Origin: Bordetella parapertussis
GTDB lineage: Bacteria > Pseudomonadota > Gammaproteobacteria > Burkholderiales > SG8-39
Length of the DNA stretch: 64,000 nucleotides
Direction of reading: 5' to 3'
NCBI GenBank assembly: GCA_945862265.1
Contig: CAMAXP010000002.1
Location: 1-64,000, forward strand
Below are positions 36,074 through 45,320 of this stretch, in pieces; positions within the stretch are counted from its first letter, which is position 1; each line of letters starts with the position of its first letter. Below the pieces are notes generated by a model, which saw only the letters and a program-made list of their open reading frames with translations, was not told where the DNA came from and did not search any database. Both the position numbers and the translations under genes were made by a program.

Positions 36074-36313
36074 TCAGCCCTTGATGCGCAGCACCTGCAT
36101 CTTCTTGCGCAGCGTATTGCGGTCGATGCCGAGCATGATCGCGGCCTGGGTCAGGTTGCCTTCGGCCTGCCCGAGGACGAGCTCGATCATGGGTTTTTCC
36201 ACGTTCTTCAGCACCATGTCGTAAATGGAAGTCGGCTTCTCGCCGTCCATGTCCTTGAAGTAGCGCTCAAGCGAGCGCTTCACTGCATCCTGGAGTTCGT
36301 TGTTGCGGCTCAT
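36074..36313 (-). CDS. fis: Fis-family nucleoid-associated regulator
   Basis: This 79-residue DNA-bending protein has a C-terminal helix-turn-helix (GNLTQAAIMLGIDRNTLRKKM, described only in part). It is shorter at the N-terminus than E. coli Fis, as is usual in betaproteobacteria. The ATG overlaps the dusB stop by four bases; the dusB-fis pairing is widely conserved. Confidence 0.95.
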   Translation of the reverse strand: MSRNNELQDAVKRSLERYFKDMDGEKPTSIYDMVLKNVEKPMIELVLGQAEGNLTQAAIMLGIDRNTLRKKMQVLRIKG

Positions 36314-37347
36314 GCTGCGAGTTTCTCCCTGAGATCCATCGTCCCCGGGTCGCGACCCAGGTACTGCAGTCGCTCGCCTGTGTCGGCGAGTCGGTCGAAA
36401 TAGGCGTCCACGGCCGCGAGTTGCTCGTCCGCGGACTCGATCCGGTTCATGTCCCGGCGGAAGGCTTCGCCACCGGGGAGTTCGTTGACATACCAGCCGA
36501 TATGCTTTCGCGCCACGCGCACACCGTGCTCGGGCCCGTAGAAACCGTACAGTCCCTGCAGGTGCTCCGCGAGCACCGCGCTGATCTCGCTGATGCGCGG
36601 CGCCGCCATGTGCGTGCCGGTGGCAAGGAAGTGTTCGATCTCGCGGAAAATCCACGGCCGCCCCTGCGCGGCACGGCCGATCATCACCCCGTCGGCGCCC
36701 GTGCGGCGCAATACCCTGTGAGCATCCTCGGGGGAGAGAATGTCACCATTGGCAATGACCGGGATGCCGACGCCGGCCTTCACTTCGGCAATCGTTGCGT
36801 ACTCGACCGGCCCGGAGAACTTGCAGGCCCGGGTGCGACCATGCACGGCCAGCAACCGGATGCCTGCCGCTTCAGCGATGCGCGCGACGCGTACTGCGTT
36901 TTTTGCCCCGGGGTGCGGGCCGGTGCGGATCTTCAGCGTGACCGGGACATCCACCGCCCGGACCACTGCGTCGAGGATCGCGGTGACGAGGGGTTCGTTG
37001 CTGAGCAATGCCGACCCGGCGGCGACGTTGCAGACCTTCTTCGCGGGGCAGCCCATGTTGATGTCGATGATCTGCGCGCCGAGGCCGACGTTGTAGCGCG
37101 CGGCTTCCGCCATCGCCAGCGGGTCGGACCCTGCGATCTGCACGGAGATCGGATCGACTTCCCCGGCATGGTCGGTGCGCAGGCGCGATTTGCGTGTTTC
37201 GCGCAGTTCCGGCTTCGACGACACCATTTCAGAAACGGCAAGGCCGGCGCCGAAGCGCTTGCACAGTTGGCGGAAAGGCCTGTCCGTGACACCGGCCATC
37301 GGCGCGACGAACAAGGCATTGCGCAATAGGTATGCGCCAAGCTGCAT
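36310..37347 (-). CDS. dusB: tRNA-dihydrouridine synthase B
   Basis: This 345-residue FMN enzyme reduces uridine to dihydrouridine in tRNA. It has the TIM-barrel start FVAPMAGVTDRPFR, the FMN motif DINMGCPAKKV and the catalytic cysteine in VCNVAAGSALL. It leads the dusB-fis-purH-purD-hemF transcript. Confidence 0.96.
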   Translation of the reverse strand: MQLGAYLLRNALFVAPMAGVTDRPFRQLCKRFGAGLAVSEMVSSKPELRETRKSRLRTDHAGEVDPISVQIAGSDPLAMAEAARYNVGLGAQIIDINMGCPAKKVCNVAAGSALLSNEPLVTAILDAVVRAVDVPVTLKIRTGPHPGAKNAVRVARIAEAAGIRLLAVHGRTRACKFSGPVEYATIAEVKAGVGIPVIANGDILSPEDAHRVLRRTGADGVMIGRAAQGRPWIFREIEHFLATGTHMAAPRISEISAVLAEHLQGLYGFYGPEHGVRVARKHIGWYVNELPGGEAFRRDMNRIESADEQLAAVDAYFDRLADTGERLQYLGRDPGTMDLREKLAA

Positions 37348-37365
37348 CGGTGGGTTCGGAGAGTG

Positions 37366-37387
37366 GAATGCGAAGGGAAGCGCATTC
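37366..37387 (-). promoter_or_regulatory. Hairpin in the dusB leader
   Basis: gaatgcg (37366-37372) and cgcattc (37381-37387) are perfect 7-base arms around an 8-base loop, 19 bases upstream of the dusB start. A -10-like TATAGA/TAGAAT lies immediately upstream on the leftward strand, overlapping the hairpin edge. It might be an operator or a structure at the 5' end of the dusB-fis message. Confidence 0.35.
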
Positions 37388-37519
37388 TATACGCTCCCGT
37401 GCCAAAAAAATCGCGCCGCGGACATTTGTATCGTTGCAGCAACATCGCAACGCACCAAACAAGTGAGCCCCCCCCGGATTGCCCGCGCCATGCGGACTGG
37501 CGCACGCGCGCAAAGCGTG

Positions 37520-38593
37520 CTACCAGGCGGCTGCGCCGTAGACCATGCGGCGGGCAAACGCCTTGCGCGCTGGCGGAAACATATCGAGTGCCGTGAGGGC
37601 CGCGCCGCGGAACGCAGCCGCGAGCGGGTCGCGACGCACATAGAGTGTTGCGAGAAGGTCGGTGGTACGGATGGTCGCCTGGGCATCTGCGCGTCGAGCG
37701 CGATGGTAACGCTCGGCGAAGGCCGCCGACCCCAGTTCGCCGGCAGGCACTTCGCGCATCAATCGCGCGAGGCCCCACGCGTCGCGAAGGCCCAGGTTCA
37801 GTCCCTGCCCGGCCACGGGGTGCAATGTTTGTGCGGCGTTGCCGATGCGCAATTCCCCAACCTGGGCGACGGCAGGGCTGTAGCGCAGCGCGAGGGGGAA
37901 CGATGCACGCGGGCCGGAAAGCCGCAGTCGTCCTGCCCGCAGGCCGAACGCCAGCTGAAGATCCGCGACGAATCGCGCGTCATTGGCATCCATGCTTTCC
38001 GCAGCTCGTCCGGCCGTCCGGCTCCATACGACGCCGTAACCCTTTCTGAGGGGCAGCAGCGCCAGCGGTCCTTCAGCGGTGAAGCGTTCCCACGCAGTGT
38101 GGGGGACCGGTCGATCGCTCTCGACACAGGTCACGATCGCCGTGTGGTGATAGTCCTTCTCGACTGCGCCGGGACCCGGGTTGCCCTCGGCATGCACCGT
38201 CAGGCGCGCAGGGGGCGCGACCTCCGTGGACACGAGGGCTTCGGCGCCAGCGCAGGCGGCAAGGTGCCTGGCGATTTCGGCGTATCCGGCCACATAGCCC
38301 AGTGCCGGCAGGCCGAGATCGTCGCGCGAAATCCGGGTGCGGCCGAACGCGCCCGACTGGGAGACGTGGATCTGCTCGATCGCTGTGGTTGCCAGGCCTT
38401 CCCACGCGCCGATGCGCTCGAGCATCAACCGGCTCGCATGCGAAAGCGCAATAGGGCGTACTGCCTGCGAAGCGCCGTCGCGAGTGCGCCCGACGAGCGC
38501 GATCCGCAGGCCCGAGCCACGCAACGCTAGCGCGAGCGCGCACCCTGCGGGGCCCGCGCCGAGGATCGCCACATCGAACTCGGGTTCACGCAT
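37520..38593 (-). CDS. ubiH: 2-octaprenyl-6-methoxyphenol hydroxylase-type FAD enzyme
   Basis: This 357-residue flavoprotein hydroxylase serves ubiquinone ring hydroxylation. The FAD motif GAGPAGCALALAL starts near residue 11. The second FAD motif reads GNAAQTLHPVAGQGLNLG, with the N and Q also found in E. coli UbiH where other family members have GDAAH. The start overlaps pepP by eight bases, and pepP-ubiH linkage is conserved. The exact ring position is inferred. Confidence 0.85.
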   Translation of the reverse strand: MREPEFDVAILGAGPAGCALALALRGSGLRIALVGRTRDGASQAVRPIALSHASRLMLERIGAWEGLATTAIEQIHVSQSGAFGRTRISRDDLGLPALGYVAGYAEIARHLAACAGAEALVSTEVAPPARLTVHAEGNPGPGAVEKDYHHTAIVTCVESDRPVPHTAWERFTAEGPLALLPLRKGYGVVWSRTAGRAAESMDANDARFVADLQLAFGLRAGRLRLSGPRASFPLALRYSPAVAQVGELRIGNAAQTLHPVAGQGLNLGLRDAWGLARLMREVPAGELGSAAFAERYHRARRADAQATIRTTDLLATLYVRRDPLAAAFRGAALTALDMFPPARKAFARRMVYGAAAW

Positions 38594-39902
38594 CGCGCAT
38601 CAGCGCTTCGATATCGGCGATCGACTTCGGCGTTTCGTGGGTGAGGATTTCGCAGCCGGAGGCTGTCACCAGTACGTCGTCCTCGATCCGGATGCCGATG
38701 TTGGCAAAATGCTCCGGCACGCCTTCGCCGGGGCGCACGTAGAGGCCCGGCTCCACCGTAAGGGTCATCCCCGGAACCAGGGGGCGCCATGCACCGGCCA
38801 CCTTGTAGTCGCCCGCATCGTGGACATCGAGGCCGAGCCAGTGGCCCGTGCGGTGCATGTAGTAGCGACGGTAGGTTTCCTTTTCGAGCACTTCGTCCAG
38901 GGTGCCGGCCAGGAGCTTGAGGTCGAGCATTCCCTGCGCGAGCACGCGGACGGCTGCGTCGTGCGGCTCGTTCCATCCCTTGCCGGCCCGGGTTTCGGCG
39001 ATCGCGGCCGATTGTGCGGACAGCACCAGCTCGTACAGCGCGCGCTGGGGCCCGGAAAAGCGGCCGTTCACCGGGAACGTGCGCGTAATGTCGGATGCGT
39101 ATCCGTCGAGTTCGCAGCCCGCGTCGATCAGCAGCAGGTCCCCGTCGGACATGCGCGCGTCGTTGCCCACGTAATGGAGCACGCAGGCATTCGCCCCGGA
39201 CGCGACGATCGACGTATAGGCCGGGAATTGCGACCCGCCGCTGCGGAAGGCGTACAGCAACTCGGCTTCGATTTCGTATTCGAATCGGTCGGGCTTGGTT
39301 GCTTGCATGGCACGGCGGTGCGCGACAGCGGAAATGCCCGCGGCGCGACGCATCGTCGCAAGCTCGGCGGCATCCTTCACGAGCCGCATTTCGTCGAGCG
39401 GCACGCGCAGGTCACCGATGCTTGCCGGCGCGGCGATGCCGAGGCGCACTTTTTCACGCACTGCATTCATCCAGCCCATCACGCGCGCATCCCAGGCCGC
39501 ATCCGCGCCCGGCGCGTAGTGGAGCATCGGCTGGTTGGCGAGCAGTTCCGGCATCTTCTCGTCCAGCAGCGAGACGGGGTAGGCCTCGTCAAACCCGAAC
39601 CGGGCACGCGCGCCGTCCGGGCCATGGCGGAAGCCGTCCCAGATCTCGCGCTCTTCGTTTTTCTCGCGGCAAAACAGGATCGAGCGGGGGGCGTCGCCGC
39701 CCACGAGCACGAGCACCGACTCGGGTTCGGTGAAGCCGGTCAGGTAATGGAAGTAGCTGTCGAAACGGAACGGGTAGTGGGCATCGCGGTTGCGGATTTT
39801 CTCGGAGGCGGTCGGGACGACCGCAATCCCCTCGCGCATCACACGGGCGAGCCGTTGCCGGCGATCGGCGAATACACCAGTTGTTGCCACTGAATCGTTC
39901 AT
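38586..39902 (-). CDS. pepP: Xaa-Pro aminopeptidase
   Basis: This 438-residue M24 metallopeptidase removes N-terminal residues before proline. The dimanganese ligands are in LLIDAGCELDGYASDITRTF, HRTGHWLGLDVHD, VEPGLYV and GIRIEDDVLVT. The N-terminal non-catalytic domain (about 1-170) is complete. The start overlaps murU by four bases, making an amgK-murU-pepP-ubiH run. Confidence 0.95.
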   Translation of the reverse strand: MNDSVATTGVFADRRQRLARVMREGIAVVPTASEKIRNRDAHYPFRFDSYFHYLTGFTEPESVLVLVGGDAPRSILFCREKNEEREIWDGFRHGPDGARARFGFDEAYPVSLLDEKMPELLANQPMLHYAPGADAAWDARVMGWMNAVREKVRLGIAAPASIGDLRVPLDEMRLVKDAAELATMRRAAGISAVAHRRAMQATKPDRFEYEIEAELLYAFRSGGSQFPAYTSIVASGANACVLHYVGNDARMSDGDLLLIDAGCELDGYASDITRTFPVNGRFSGPQRALYELVLSAQSAAIAETRAGKGWNEPHDAAVRVLAQGMLDLKLLAGTLDEVLEKETYRRYYMHRTGHWLGLDVHDAGDYKVAGAWRPLVPGMTLTVEPGLYVRPGEGVPEHFANIGIRIEDDVLVTASGCEILTHETPKSIADIEALMRDA

Positions 39903-40579
39903 GGACTTCCCGTTCGAGTGAATGCGCGGTTGAGTTCGGCCAGCCGTTCGGGGGTGCCGACATCGCTCCACAGGCCGGCATGCACTTCGCCGCCCAGCCT
40001 GCCGTCGGCCGCGGCCTTGCGGAGCAATGGCGCCAGCGGGGCCTTCGAGCCCGGCGCAACGCCGTCGACGATCGAAGGACGCAGCACAGCAAGGCCGGAG
40101 TAAGTGTATCGCGGGGCATCGTCGTTGCCGACCTTTCCGGCGTTCAGCGAAAAGTCGCCTTGCGGCCGGAAGTCCGGGTTGGGCACCAGCACGATGCGCC
40201 CAAGGAGCGGGCCGAGGTCGCACCCAGCGAGCGCGGCCAGGGGATGGTCGCAATGCACGTCTGCGTTCACGAGCAGGAACGGGTCTTCGCCCAGCAGCAC
40301 GCGGGCTGTCGCAATTCCGCCGGCGGTTTCCAGCGGCGGGTCTTCGCGCGACCACGCAATCGACAGTCCCCAGCGCCGGCCGTCGCCCAGCGCATCCATG
40401 ATCCGCCCGGCGAGGTGGGAGACATTGATCACCACTTCCCGGATCCCGGCGGCCGCGATCTTCTCGAGGTGCCATTCGACCAGAGGCTTGCCGCGCACTT
40501 CGATGAGCGGTTTGGGCAGCGTGTCGGTCAGCGGGCGCATGCGCTCGCCGCGTCCGGCCGCCAGGATCATTGCCTTCAT
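39899..40579 (-). CDS. murU: N-acetylmuramate-1-phosphate uridylyltransferase
   Basis: This 226-residue nucleotidyltransferase starts MKAMILAAGRGERMRPLTD, the NTP-binding loop of sugar-phosphate nucleotidyltransferases, and has LLVNADVHCDHPL. Adjacency to amgK (one-base overlap) identifies it as the MurU that makes UDP-MurNAc in the peptidoglycan recycling shortcut that bypasses MurA/MurB. The start ATG follows directly from the amgK stop. Confidence 0.9.
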   Translation of the reverse strand: MKAMILAAGRGERMRPLTDTLPKPLIEVRGKPLVEWHLEKIAAAGIREVVINVSHLAGRIMDALGDGRRWGLSIAWSREDPPLETAGGIATARVLLGEDPFLLVNADVHCDHPLAALAGCDLGPLLGRIVLVPNPDFRPQGDFSLNAGKVGNDDAPRYTYSGLAVLRPSIVDGVAPGSKAPLAPLLRKAAADGRLGGEVHAGLWSDVGTPERLAELNRAFTRTGSP

Positions 40580-41595
40580 CAGAAGGTGTAGCCCGTAGTC
40601 GGGGTGCGCTCGTGCAAGCGGTCGAGGAGTTCGGCCAGCGGCCCCAGTTCTCGATAGCGCGCGCAGGCGCGCTGCAGGTAGTCCAGCACGAGCGGGATGT
40701 CGGCAAGGTAGCGTTCCTTGCCATCGCGGTGGGCGAGGCGGGCGAAGATGCCCGCCACCTTGAGGTGGCGCTGTACGCCCATCCACTCGAAGTCCCGGTA
40801 GAAGTCGGCGAAGTCCGCATGCACCGGCAGGCCGGCCTTGCGCGCACGCTCCCAGTAGCGCACGCACCAGTCGATCACCCGCGCCTCGTCCCAGCGGACA
40901 TAGGCATCCTTCAGGAGCGATGCCAGGTCATAGGTGATCGGCCCGTACACCGCATCCTGGAAATCGATGACGCCCGGCATCGGGTCGCACACCATCAGGT
41001 TGCGCGAATGGTAGTCGCGGTGCACGTACACCATCGGCTGGGCCAGGTTGTTCGCCACGATGCGGTCAAAGGCGGTTGCGAGGACGAGCGCGTCCTTTTC
41101 CGGGAGCGCGACGGCGAGGTGCCGGGACAGATACCACTCCGGGAACAGGCCGAGTTCACGGCGCAGCAGCGCCTCGTCGTAAGGCGGCAGGTCGCCCGGG
41201 CGGCTCGCGGCCTGGATCGTGACCAGTGCCTCGATCGCCGACCCGTACAGCTCGGGCGCGGCACTGCCTGCGCTTGCGTTCAACCGCTCGAGGAAGGTGG
41301 TGCCGCCCAGGTCTTCGAGGAGCAGGAAGCCCTCTTCCAGGTTCTCGCCAAGCACTTGGGGAACGTGCGCGCCTGATGCGCCGAAAAGGCGCGCCACATG
41401 CAGGAACGGGCGGCAGTCCTCCTTGTCCGGCGGGGCGTCCATCGCGATCAGCGTGTCGCCGCCATCGGTCGGGGACACGCGGAAATATCGACGGAAACTG
41501 GCGTCGGCCGAAGCCGGCGCGAGCGTGAAAGCGCGTCCGGGCAGGCGCGTGGCGAGCCAGTCGTACAGTGCGATCAGGCGGGGGTCGGAAGTCAT
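40579..41595 (-). CDS. amgK: Anomeric N-acetylmuramate/N-acetylglucosamine kinase
   Basis: This 338-residue protein has the aminoglycoside-phosphotransferase fold: VYVHRDYHSRNLMV is the catalytic loop and GVIDFQDAVYGP the metal-binding segment. Together with MurU it converts recovered MurNAc to UDP-MurNAc. It is divergent from lptD. TAAAAT at 41675-41680 on the opposite strand is a possible -10. Confidence 0.9.
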   Translation of the reverse strand: MTSDPRLIALYDWLATRLPGRAFTLAPASADASFRRYFRVSPTDGGDTLIAMDAPPDKEDCRPFLHVARLFGASGAHVPQVLGENLEEGFLLLEDLGGTTFLERLNASAGSAAPELYGSAIEALVTIQAASRPGDLPPYDEALLRRELGLFPEWYLSRHLAVALPEKDALVLATAFDRIVANNLAQPMVYVHRDYHSRNLMVCDPMPGVIDFQDAVYGPITYDLASLLKDAYVRWDEARVIDWCVRYWERARKAGLPVHADFADFYRDFEWMGVQRHLKVAGIFARLAHRDGKERYLADIPLVLDYLQRACARYRELGPLAELLDRLHERTPTTGYTF

Positions 41596-41716
41596 CCTGG
41601 AACCGGTGGGCGGGGAGGTGCAATCCAGCCTGGAAAAAGGGCGGCCGCGATTGCCTTATCCCGCGAATTGTGCGATTTTAGCAGCCCAAGATTTTCATCC
41701 CCGTTCAGCCCCCAAA

Positions 41717-43996
41717 ATGCAGCTTCTCTCGGCGCGGCAGCTTCTTCCGGCGCGCACGCCGGCGCTCCTCGCTGCCTGTTTTGCCGCGTGGTGCGCCGCA
41801 TTCCCGGGCACCTCGAACGCGCAGGGATTGCGGCCGCCACAGGCTGCGGTTCCCATACCAAAGGGGCCGACCTACATCGACGCCGGACGCATCGAAGGCG
41901 TAATGGATGTCGAGATCACGGCGACCGGAAAGGCGGAACTTCGGCAGGATGACACGGGCATTTTCGGTGAACGCATCAAGCTGAACCAGGAGTTCAACCG
42001 CATCGATGCCGACGGCGGCGTGCGCCTGGAGCAGGGCTCGGACAGGTTCTTCGGCACCCGCCTGCGGTTCGACTCCGCCAACCAGTCCGGCACGCTCGAC
42101 GACCCGACCTTCATCATCCGTGGCGGCGACAAGCCCGGCCGTGGCAAGGCAGAGCGCATCGAATTCCGCGGCCGCGACCATTACTCGATCTGGAAGGGGT
42201 CCTTCACCACCTGCGAGCCGGGGCGGGACGACTGGTCGGTGGAAGCCGACGAGATCGAACTCGATTACGACACCCAGGTCGGCACGGTCCGGTCCGGCAG
42301 GCTGCGCTTCATGGACACCACCATCGCTGTCCTGCCGTGGATGGACTTCCCGCTGGAGAAAGGGCGCAAGAGCGGGTTCGTCACGCCCGGCTACACGCAA
42401 TCCACGCGCAGCGGCCTCGAAGTGATGGCCCCGTTCTACTGGAACATCGCGCCGGAGAAGGATGCCACGATTACGCCGAGGTATCTCAGCAAGCGCGGCC
42501 TGCAGATGCAGGGTGAGTACCGCTACATGGACCCGAAGTACTCCGGGCTGGCCAGCCTGGAGTACCTGCCCGACGACAAACGGGCGGGCCGCAACCGCTA
42601 CGGGATGTCGCTGTACCACCAGGAAAACTTTGCCCCGAACCTGTTCGGGCGACTGGACCTGAACCGCGTGTCCGACAGCCGGTATTTCGTCGACCTGTTT
42701 TCAAAGGTGAGGCAGACCTCGCAGGCCACGATCCAGCGCGAAGGGTTCCTGCAGTACAACGGTTCCAACTACTGGTTGCAGGGGCGAGTGCAGCGTTTCC
42801 AGACCCTGCAGGATCCGCTGGCGCCCATAGTCAGTCCTTACCACCGGGTGCCGCAGGTCAACACGGGCGTATGGAAGAACGAGCTCGGCGGCATGGCCGA
42901 TTTTGCGATGCAGGCCGAATATGTCCGGTTTACCCATTCCACGCTTGTGGAAGGCACCCGTATCTCGGTGAATCCGACGATTACCATGCCCTACCTCACG
43001 CCGGGCTTCTTCTTCAAGCCGAAATTTGGTCTGCGGTACGCGACTTACGGCCTCGACCGGACCGCGATCGGCCAGCCCGAGCACCAGTCGGTCGCTATTC
43101 CATGGATGACGATCGACAGCGGCCTCGTCTTCGACCGGCAGACGAACATCGCGGGACGCGACTTCACGAACACCCTCGAGCCGCGCGTGTTCTACACTCG
43201 CGCCGCCTACCGCAACCAGGACACTGTCCCGGTGTTCGACACTGGACTCGCGGACTTCAACTTCGCGAACCTGTTCAGCGAGAACCGGTTCGCGGGCGGC
43301 GACCGGTTCGGCGACGCCAACCAGCTGACGTTTGCAACCACCTCGCGGCTGCTGTTCCCGAGCGGGCAGGAATTCCTGCGCGGCACGATCGGGCAAAGGT
43401 TCTCGTTCAGGGACCAGCGCGTCGGGCTGCTGCCCGGCACGCTGCCGACCACGTCCGGAAGTTCGGACCTGCTCGCCTCCGTGGGCGCGCGCGTGGCGCG
43501 CGACTGGAACTTCGACACGACGGTGCAGTACAACCCGCGGGACCGACGCAACGACCGTTCGGGCATGAACCTCAGGTACGCGCCGGAATTCGCCAAATTC
43601 GTGAACCTGGGCTACCGCTACAACCGCGACGCGGCGAACCCGATCAACCAGGCCGACCTGTCGGGGCAATGGCCGGTGGCGGCGGGCTGGTTCGCGCTCG
43701 GACGCTACAACTACTCGTTCTTCGACGGTCGCCTGCTTGAGGGCGTGGCCGGCCTCGAGTACAACGCCGGGTGCTGGGTCCTGCGTTTCATGGCGCAACG
43801 CCTGCAGGTGGCCACGCAGCTCGCGTCGACATCCTATTTCGTGCAACTGGAGTTGAACGATCTCGCGCAGATCGGGTCCGACCCGTTCGACATGCTCAAG
43901 CGCGCGATCCCAGGCTATACCCCCACCAACATCCGGACCGACCAGCCGATGCCGGCCAGCCTGCAACGCCGGCTTCCTTTTGAGCAGGTGTACTGA
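41717..43996 (+). CDS. lptD: LPS-assembly outer-membrane protein LptD
   Basis: This 759-residue outer-membrane barrel inserts lipopolysaccharide into the outer leaflet. A Sec signal ends near SNAQ (about 36). The LptA-like N-terminal domain (about 55-170) is followed by the barrel domain (about 300-690). Mature cysteines are only C166 and C686, matching one of the two inter-domain disulfides of E. coli LptD. ATG 41717 is immediately before the signal. The next gene encodes its chaperone SurA. Confidence 0.95.
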   Translation: MQLLSARQLLPARTPALLAACFAAWCAAFPGTSNAQGLRPPQAAVPIPKGPTYIDAGRIEGVMDVEITATGKAELRQDDTGIFGERIKLNQEFNRIDADGGVRLEQGSDRFFGTRLRFDSANQSGTLDDPTFIIRGGDKPGRGKAERIEFRGRDHYSIWKGSFTTCEPGRDDWSVEADEIELDYDTQVGTVRSGRLRFMDTTIAVLPWMDFPLEKGRKSGFVTPGYTQSTRSGLEVMAPFYWNIAPEKDATITPRYLSKRGLQMQGEYRYMDPKYSGLASLEYLPDDKRAGRNRYGMSLYHQENFAPNLFGRLDLNRVSDSRYFVDLFSKVRQTSQATIQREGFLQYNGSNYWLQGRVQRFQTLQDPLAPIVSPYHRVPQVNTGVWKNELGGMADFAMQAEYVRFTHSTLVEGTRISVNPTITMPYLTPGFFFKPKFGLRYATYGLDRTAIGQPEHQSVAIPWMTIDSGLVFDRQTNIAGRDFTNTLEPRVFYTRAAYRNQDTVPVFDTGLADFNFANLFSENRFAGGDRFGDANQLTFATTSRLLFPSGQEFLRGTIGQRFSFRDQRVGLLPGTLPTTSGSSDLLASVGARVARDWNFDTTVQYNPRDRRNDRSGMNLRYAPEFAKFVNLGYRYNRDAANPINQADLSGQWPVAAGWFALGRYNYSFFDGRLLEGVAGLEYNAGCWVLRFMAQRLQVATQLASTSYFVQLELNDLAQIGSDPFDMLKRAIPGYTPTNIRTDQPMPASLQRRLPFEQVY

Positions 43997-44003
43997 TTTG
44001 ACG

Positions 44004-45317
44004 ATGAACCGATTGCTTGGCGCCGCAGCCGCTGCGTGCGCGACACTGATCCTGGCCTCGCCGGCCGGTGCACAGCGTATCTCGCTGGTAGACCGCATCG
44101 TGGCGGTCGTGAACTCCGAAGTGGTCACCAACTCCGAACTCAACGAGAGGCTCGTGGTCGCCGAGCGCCAGATGAAGCGTGGCGGCACCCCGGTGCCCGA
44201 GCCCCGGGTGCTCGAGCGGCAGGTGCTCGAGCGGCTCGTCCTCGAAAAGGCGCAGCTGCAGATGGCGAAGGACACGGGCCTGCGCGTCGACGAGGTCCAG
44301 CTGGACCGCACCCTGTCGAGGATCGCCGAGAACAACAAGATGACGCTGGCCACGTTCCGCCAGACGCTCGAGAAGGACGGGGTCCAGTTCGACCGCTTTC
44401 GCGACGAGATCCGCAACGAGATCATGCTGACCCGCCTGCGCGAGCGGGAGGTCGAGGACAAGATCCAGATCAGCGACAGCGAGATCGAGCTGTACATGGC
44501 GGAAAACGAAGGCCCGGGCGCGTCGCTCGGCGATGTCGAATACAACGTCGCCCACGTGCTGGTGCGCCTGCCCGACCAGGCGTCTCCCGACCGCATCCAG
44601 GCTGCGCGCGCGCGCGCAGAGAAGGTCGTGGCCGAGTCCAAGGGCGGGGCCGATTTCGCCAAGCTCGCGGCGAGCTACTCCGATGCAGCCGATGCGCTGG
44701 CCGGCGGGCAGATGGGCTGGCGGTCCCACGACCGGTTGCCGGAGCTGTTTTCCTCGGCGCTGAAGGACCTGCCGCCGGGCGGCGTTTCCGGCGTGCTGCG
44801 CAGCCCGGCCGGCTTCCACGTGCTGAAGATGATCGAGCGGCGGGGCGGCACGGCCGCCGCGTCGGGCGCGCCCGTGAGGCAGACGCTTGCGCGGCACATC
44901 CTGATCAAGACCAGTGAAGTCGTTTCTGAGAATGACGCGAAGCGCAGGCTCTCGGACATCCGCGATCGCATCGCAAACGGGACGGATTTTGCCGAGCTCG
45001 CCAAGCTGAACTCGGCGGACGGTTCGGCCACCAAGGGCGGCGACCTCGGCTGGGTCTATCCGGGCGATACGGTGCCCGAGTTCGAGCGCGCCATGGATGA
45101 GCTCAAATCTGGCGAGATCAGCCAGCCGGTGAAGTCGCCGTTCGGCTACCACCTGATCCAGGTGCTCGAGCGGCGGGTGGCGGACGTCAGCATGGAGCGC
45201 CGCCGGCTCCAGGCGCGCCAGGCCCTGCGCGAGCGGCGTGTCGACGAGGCGTTCCAGGACTGGCTGCGCCAGTTGCGCGACCGCACCTACGTCGAGATCC
45301 GGCTCGAGGACAAGTAG
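44004..45317 (+). CDS. surA: Periplasmic chaperone and peptidyl-prolyl isomerase SurA
   Basis: This 437-residue protein has a signal peptide (ending SPAGAQ), the N-terminal chaperone region starting DRIVAVVNSEVVTNSELNERL, and two parvulin domains (about 180-280 and 290-390; AHVLVRLP and RHILIKTSE). It escorts outer-membrane proteins such as LptD. ATG 44004 is seven bases after the lptD stop; TTG codons upstream are possible but would break the signal. Confidence 0.95.
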   Translation: MNRLLGAAAAACATLILASPAGAQRISLVDRIVAVVNSEVVTNSELNERLVVAERQMKRGGTPVPEPRVLERQVLERLVLEKAQLQMAKDTGLRVDEVQLDRTLSRIAENNKMTLATFRQTLEKDGVQFDRFRDEIRNEIMLTRLREREVEDKIQISDSEIELYMAENEGPGASLGDVEYNVAHVLVRLPDQASPDRIQAARARAEKVVAESKGGADFAKLAASYSDAADALAGGQMGWRSHDRLPELFSSALKDLPPGGVSGVLRSPAGFHVLKMIERRGGTAAASGAPVRQTLARHILIKTSEVVSENDAKRRLSDIRDRIANGTDFAELAKLNSADGSATKGGDLGWVYPGDTVPEFERAMDELKSGEISQPVKSPFGYHLIQVLERRVADVSMERRRLQARQALRERRVDEAFQDWLRQLRDRTYVEIRLEDK

Positions 45318-45320
45318 GCC

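Noticed and set aside
34481..36403. A 640-codon rightward open frame across purH and fis
   Set aside because: It mirrors codon bias of purH on the other strand and has no ribosome site or recognisable domain.
41596..41716. A sigma-E type promoter for lptD
   Set aside because: GGAACC occurs in the gap but no matching -10 at the right distance was found.
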